Assembly (NCBI GenBank): GCA_030589835.1
Contig: JAUUZS010000189.1
Location: 1-7,722 of the forward strand
Source: Cyclobacteriaceae bacterium
Lineage (GTDB): Bacteria > Bacteroidota > Bacteroidia > Cytophagales > Cyclobacteriaceae
Direction of reading: 5' to 3'
Length of the DNA: 7,722 nucleotides
Shown: in pieces, positions 6,604 through 7,722 of the stretch
How positions within the stretch are numbered: position 1 is the first letter of the stretch
Layout of the letters: every line of letters starts with the position of its first letter
The notes under the pieces: generated by a model
What the model was told of the DNA's origin: nothing
The model's input: the letters and a program-made list of their open reading frames with translations, nothing else
Databases searched by the model: none
Made by a program: the position numbers and the translations under genes

Positions 6604-6681
6604 CAGAGCGGTAAACCTATATTCTCGGATTGACATGATTTTTTTGTAATTTCCAAAAGATTTTGATTCATCACGTCTTCT

Positions 6682-7722
6682 ATGGGAAAATTTAAACAGT
6701 TTATCAGCTCCATCATCCCCGGTTTATTTATCGTAGGTTATGTAATCGGGACGGGCAGTGTTACATCAATGGTAGTTTCAGGGGCACGATATGGCATGTC
6801 ATTTACCTGGGCCCTGTTTCTTTCCTGTTTTTTTACTTTTATTTTACTTGTTGCTATAAGCAGGCTAACCATCATTACCGGCCATACCATCATGTTCAAT
6901 ATCAAAAATTATATTGGACGATACGCAGCTATTTTTATAATCGCCGGCTTGATGGTCACGGTCATTTCTTCCATTATGGGCGTTATGGCAATTGTCGCTG
7001 AAGTAATCCAGGAATGGTCCAAATTATTTACAGCGAATAGTTCAGGCTTTTCTACACTCCTAATCTCAATTGTATTTCTATCCTTTTTATTATTACTTTA
7101 CTGGACAGGAAAGCATAATCTCTTTATTCGATTTGTTTCGTTGATGGTCGGCGTGATGGGTGTGGCATTTGTACTCACCAATTTTATGATTATTCATGAT
7201 GCGGCAGACATGTTCAGTGGTATGATTCCCAGCATTCCTACCACTGGAAAACCGCATCTTATTATCGCCGGAATGGTAGGCACCACCATGGCAGCAGTCG
7301 TATTGGTTTCCAGAAGCAGTGTGGTAGCGGAGAAAGGCTGGAAGGCAAATGAGCTTCATATAGAGCGAAGAGATGCCATCATTTCAGCGACAGTACTATT
7401 TTTAGTCAGTGGAGCAATCATGGCCAGTGCGGCAGGTACGCTACATACCCAGGGAATTTATGTCGATAATGCCATTGAGATGGTCAGTACCCTGGAGCCC
7501 TTGGCAGGTCGATTTGCGATCGCCTTATTTGTAACCGGCATTATAGCTGCGGGACTGAGTTCCATCTTTCCCAATATGCTGCTGCTTCCGTGGTTGATCA
7601 GCGATTATAGAGGAATTCCCCGGGACCTGACTACCAGGTTGTTCAGGATTTTGGTGGTGTTTGTGACATTATCAGGACTAATTATCCCTTTATTTGGTGG
7701 AAAGCCGATTGTTATCATGATC
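6682..7722 (+). CDS. Nramp-like transporter with altered metal-binding motifs, N-terminal 347 aa, truncated by window end
   Basis: An inner-membrane protein of the Nramp (SLC11/MntH, LeuT-fold) superfamily; the C-terminus is outside the window. Family features: an IPGLFIVGYVIGTGSVT helix-1 stretch, then GARYGMSFTWAL and LTIITG, as in Nramp helices 1-2; a helix-5-like YWTGKHNLFIRF-to-VLTN region; GMVGTTMAAVVLVSRSSVV with EKGW as helix 6; and GIIAAGLSSIFPN as helix 10. Canonical Nramp has DPGN in helix 1, MPH in helix 6 and a Gln in helix 10. Here the aligned residues are GTGS (23-26), AAV (204-206) and L292, so the usual Mn/Fe ligands are missing. It may be a divergent member of a GPGT-type Nramp clade; the substrate is unknown. 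Nine or more hydrophobic segments are visible. The ATG at 6682 is secure: an in-frame TGA lies at 6664-6666 with no other start between. No convincing promoter is visible; TTGACA at 6630-6635 lacks a partner. Confidence 0.85.
   Translation, partial: MGKFKQFISSIIPGLFIVGYVIGTGSVTSMVVSGARYGMSFTWALFLSCFFTFILLVAISRLTIITGHTIMFNIKNYIGRYAAIFIIAGLMVTVISSIMGVMAIVAEVIQEWSKLFTANSSGFSTLLISIVFLSFLLLLYWTGKHNLFIRFVSLMVGVMGVAFVLTNFMIIHDAADMFSGMIPSIPTTGKPHLIIAGMVGTTMAAVVLVSRSSVVAEKGWKANELHIERRDAIISATVLFLVSGAIMASAAGTLHTQGIYVDNAIEMVSTLEPLAGRFAIALFVTGIIAAGLSSIFPNMLLLPWLISDYRGIPRDLTTRLFRILVVFVTLSGLIIPLFGGKPIVIMI

Noticed and set aside
6630..6654. Promoter for the Nramp-like gene with TTGACA at 6630-6635 and TAATTTCC at 6647-6654
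   Set aside because: The gap is only 11 bp and the second half misses the TG of TAnnTTTG, so the pair fits neither the classical nor the Bacteroidota consensus.
6540..6681. A metal-sensing riboswitch (yybP-ykoY, NiCo or M-box) ahead of the Nramp-like gene
   Set aside because: I cannot see the conserved core of any of these classes; the pairing present is made of short repeats. A covariance-model scan would settle it.
6283..6716. Two overlapping minus-strand open frames (75 and 77 codons) in the spacer
   Set aside because: They run through the inverted repeats and hairpins, have no promoter motif or recognisable domain, and overlap each other; the repeat structure explains the sequence better than coding does.
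7093..7359. Minus-strand open frame of 88 codons
   Set aside because: It is antisense to the Nramp-like gene, whose plus-strand frame is continuous and has clear family motifs.
1..7722. Insertion sequence, prophage, CRISPR array, tRNA or rRNA
   Set aside because: No transposase or integrase motifs, no regular spaced repeats and no RNA gene signatures were seen on either strand.

Overview
The window looks like a chromosomal segment of a Bacteroidota organism, probably of the Cytophagales/Cyclobacteriaceae type. The evidence is as follows. Base composition is AT-rich. A DUF5606-family protein, a group essentially confined to this phylum, is present. Shine-Dalgarno sequences are absent before every start codon. 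Three exact copies of the Bacteroidota -7 promoter element TAnnTTTG lie 16 to 28 nt ahead of start codons. Intergenic spacers carry degenerate short repeats of a kind common in these genomes. The genus assignment is a guess.

Layout. (1) 1-129: the last 42 codons of engB, the ribosome-assembly GTPase. (2) 180-647: a DUF5606/DUF6852-type protein with its own promoter motif. (3) 648-852: a spacer between convergent genes, with low-complexity repeats. (4) 853-4671, minus strand: a 1272-residue SWIM/SNF2 ATPase with two separate SWIM zinc fingers and a complete helicase core. (5) 4672-4766: a 95-bp divergent promoter region with one exact -7 motif per direction. (6) 4767-6269: a 500-residue protein with an N-terminal SEC-C zinc motif, a long acidic linker and a large helix-rich domain of unknown function. 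(7) 6270-6681: a 412-bp spacer holding a dense set of inverted repeats, closed by a 25-bp imperfect terminal inverted repeat (6312-6539), followed by two more short repeats. (8) 6682 to the window end: the first 347 codons of an Nramp-like membrane transporter in which the canonical metal-binding residues of helices 1, 6 and 10 are replaced.

How the genes may relate. The SNF2 ATPase and SEC-C protein diverge from overlapping promoters and share a theme: small cysteine zinc modules, acidic linkers and presumed nucleic-acid or ribosome/RNA polymerase contacts. Co-regulation is plausible; a shared pathway is inference only. engB and the DUF5606 gene look like ordinary housekeeping neighbours. 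No known defence system, prophage, IS transposase, CRISPR array, tRNA or rRNA is visible. The three most unusual items are the Nramp homologue without its metal site, the structured spacer whose mismatches are mostly G-U compatible on the plus strand, and the SNF2/SEC-C pair.
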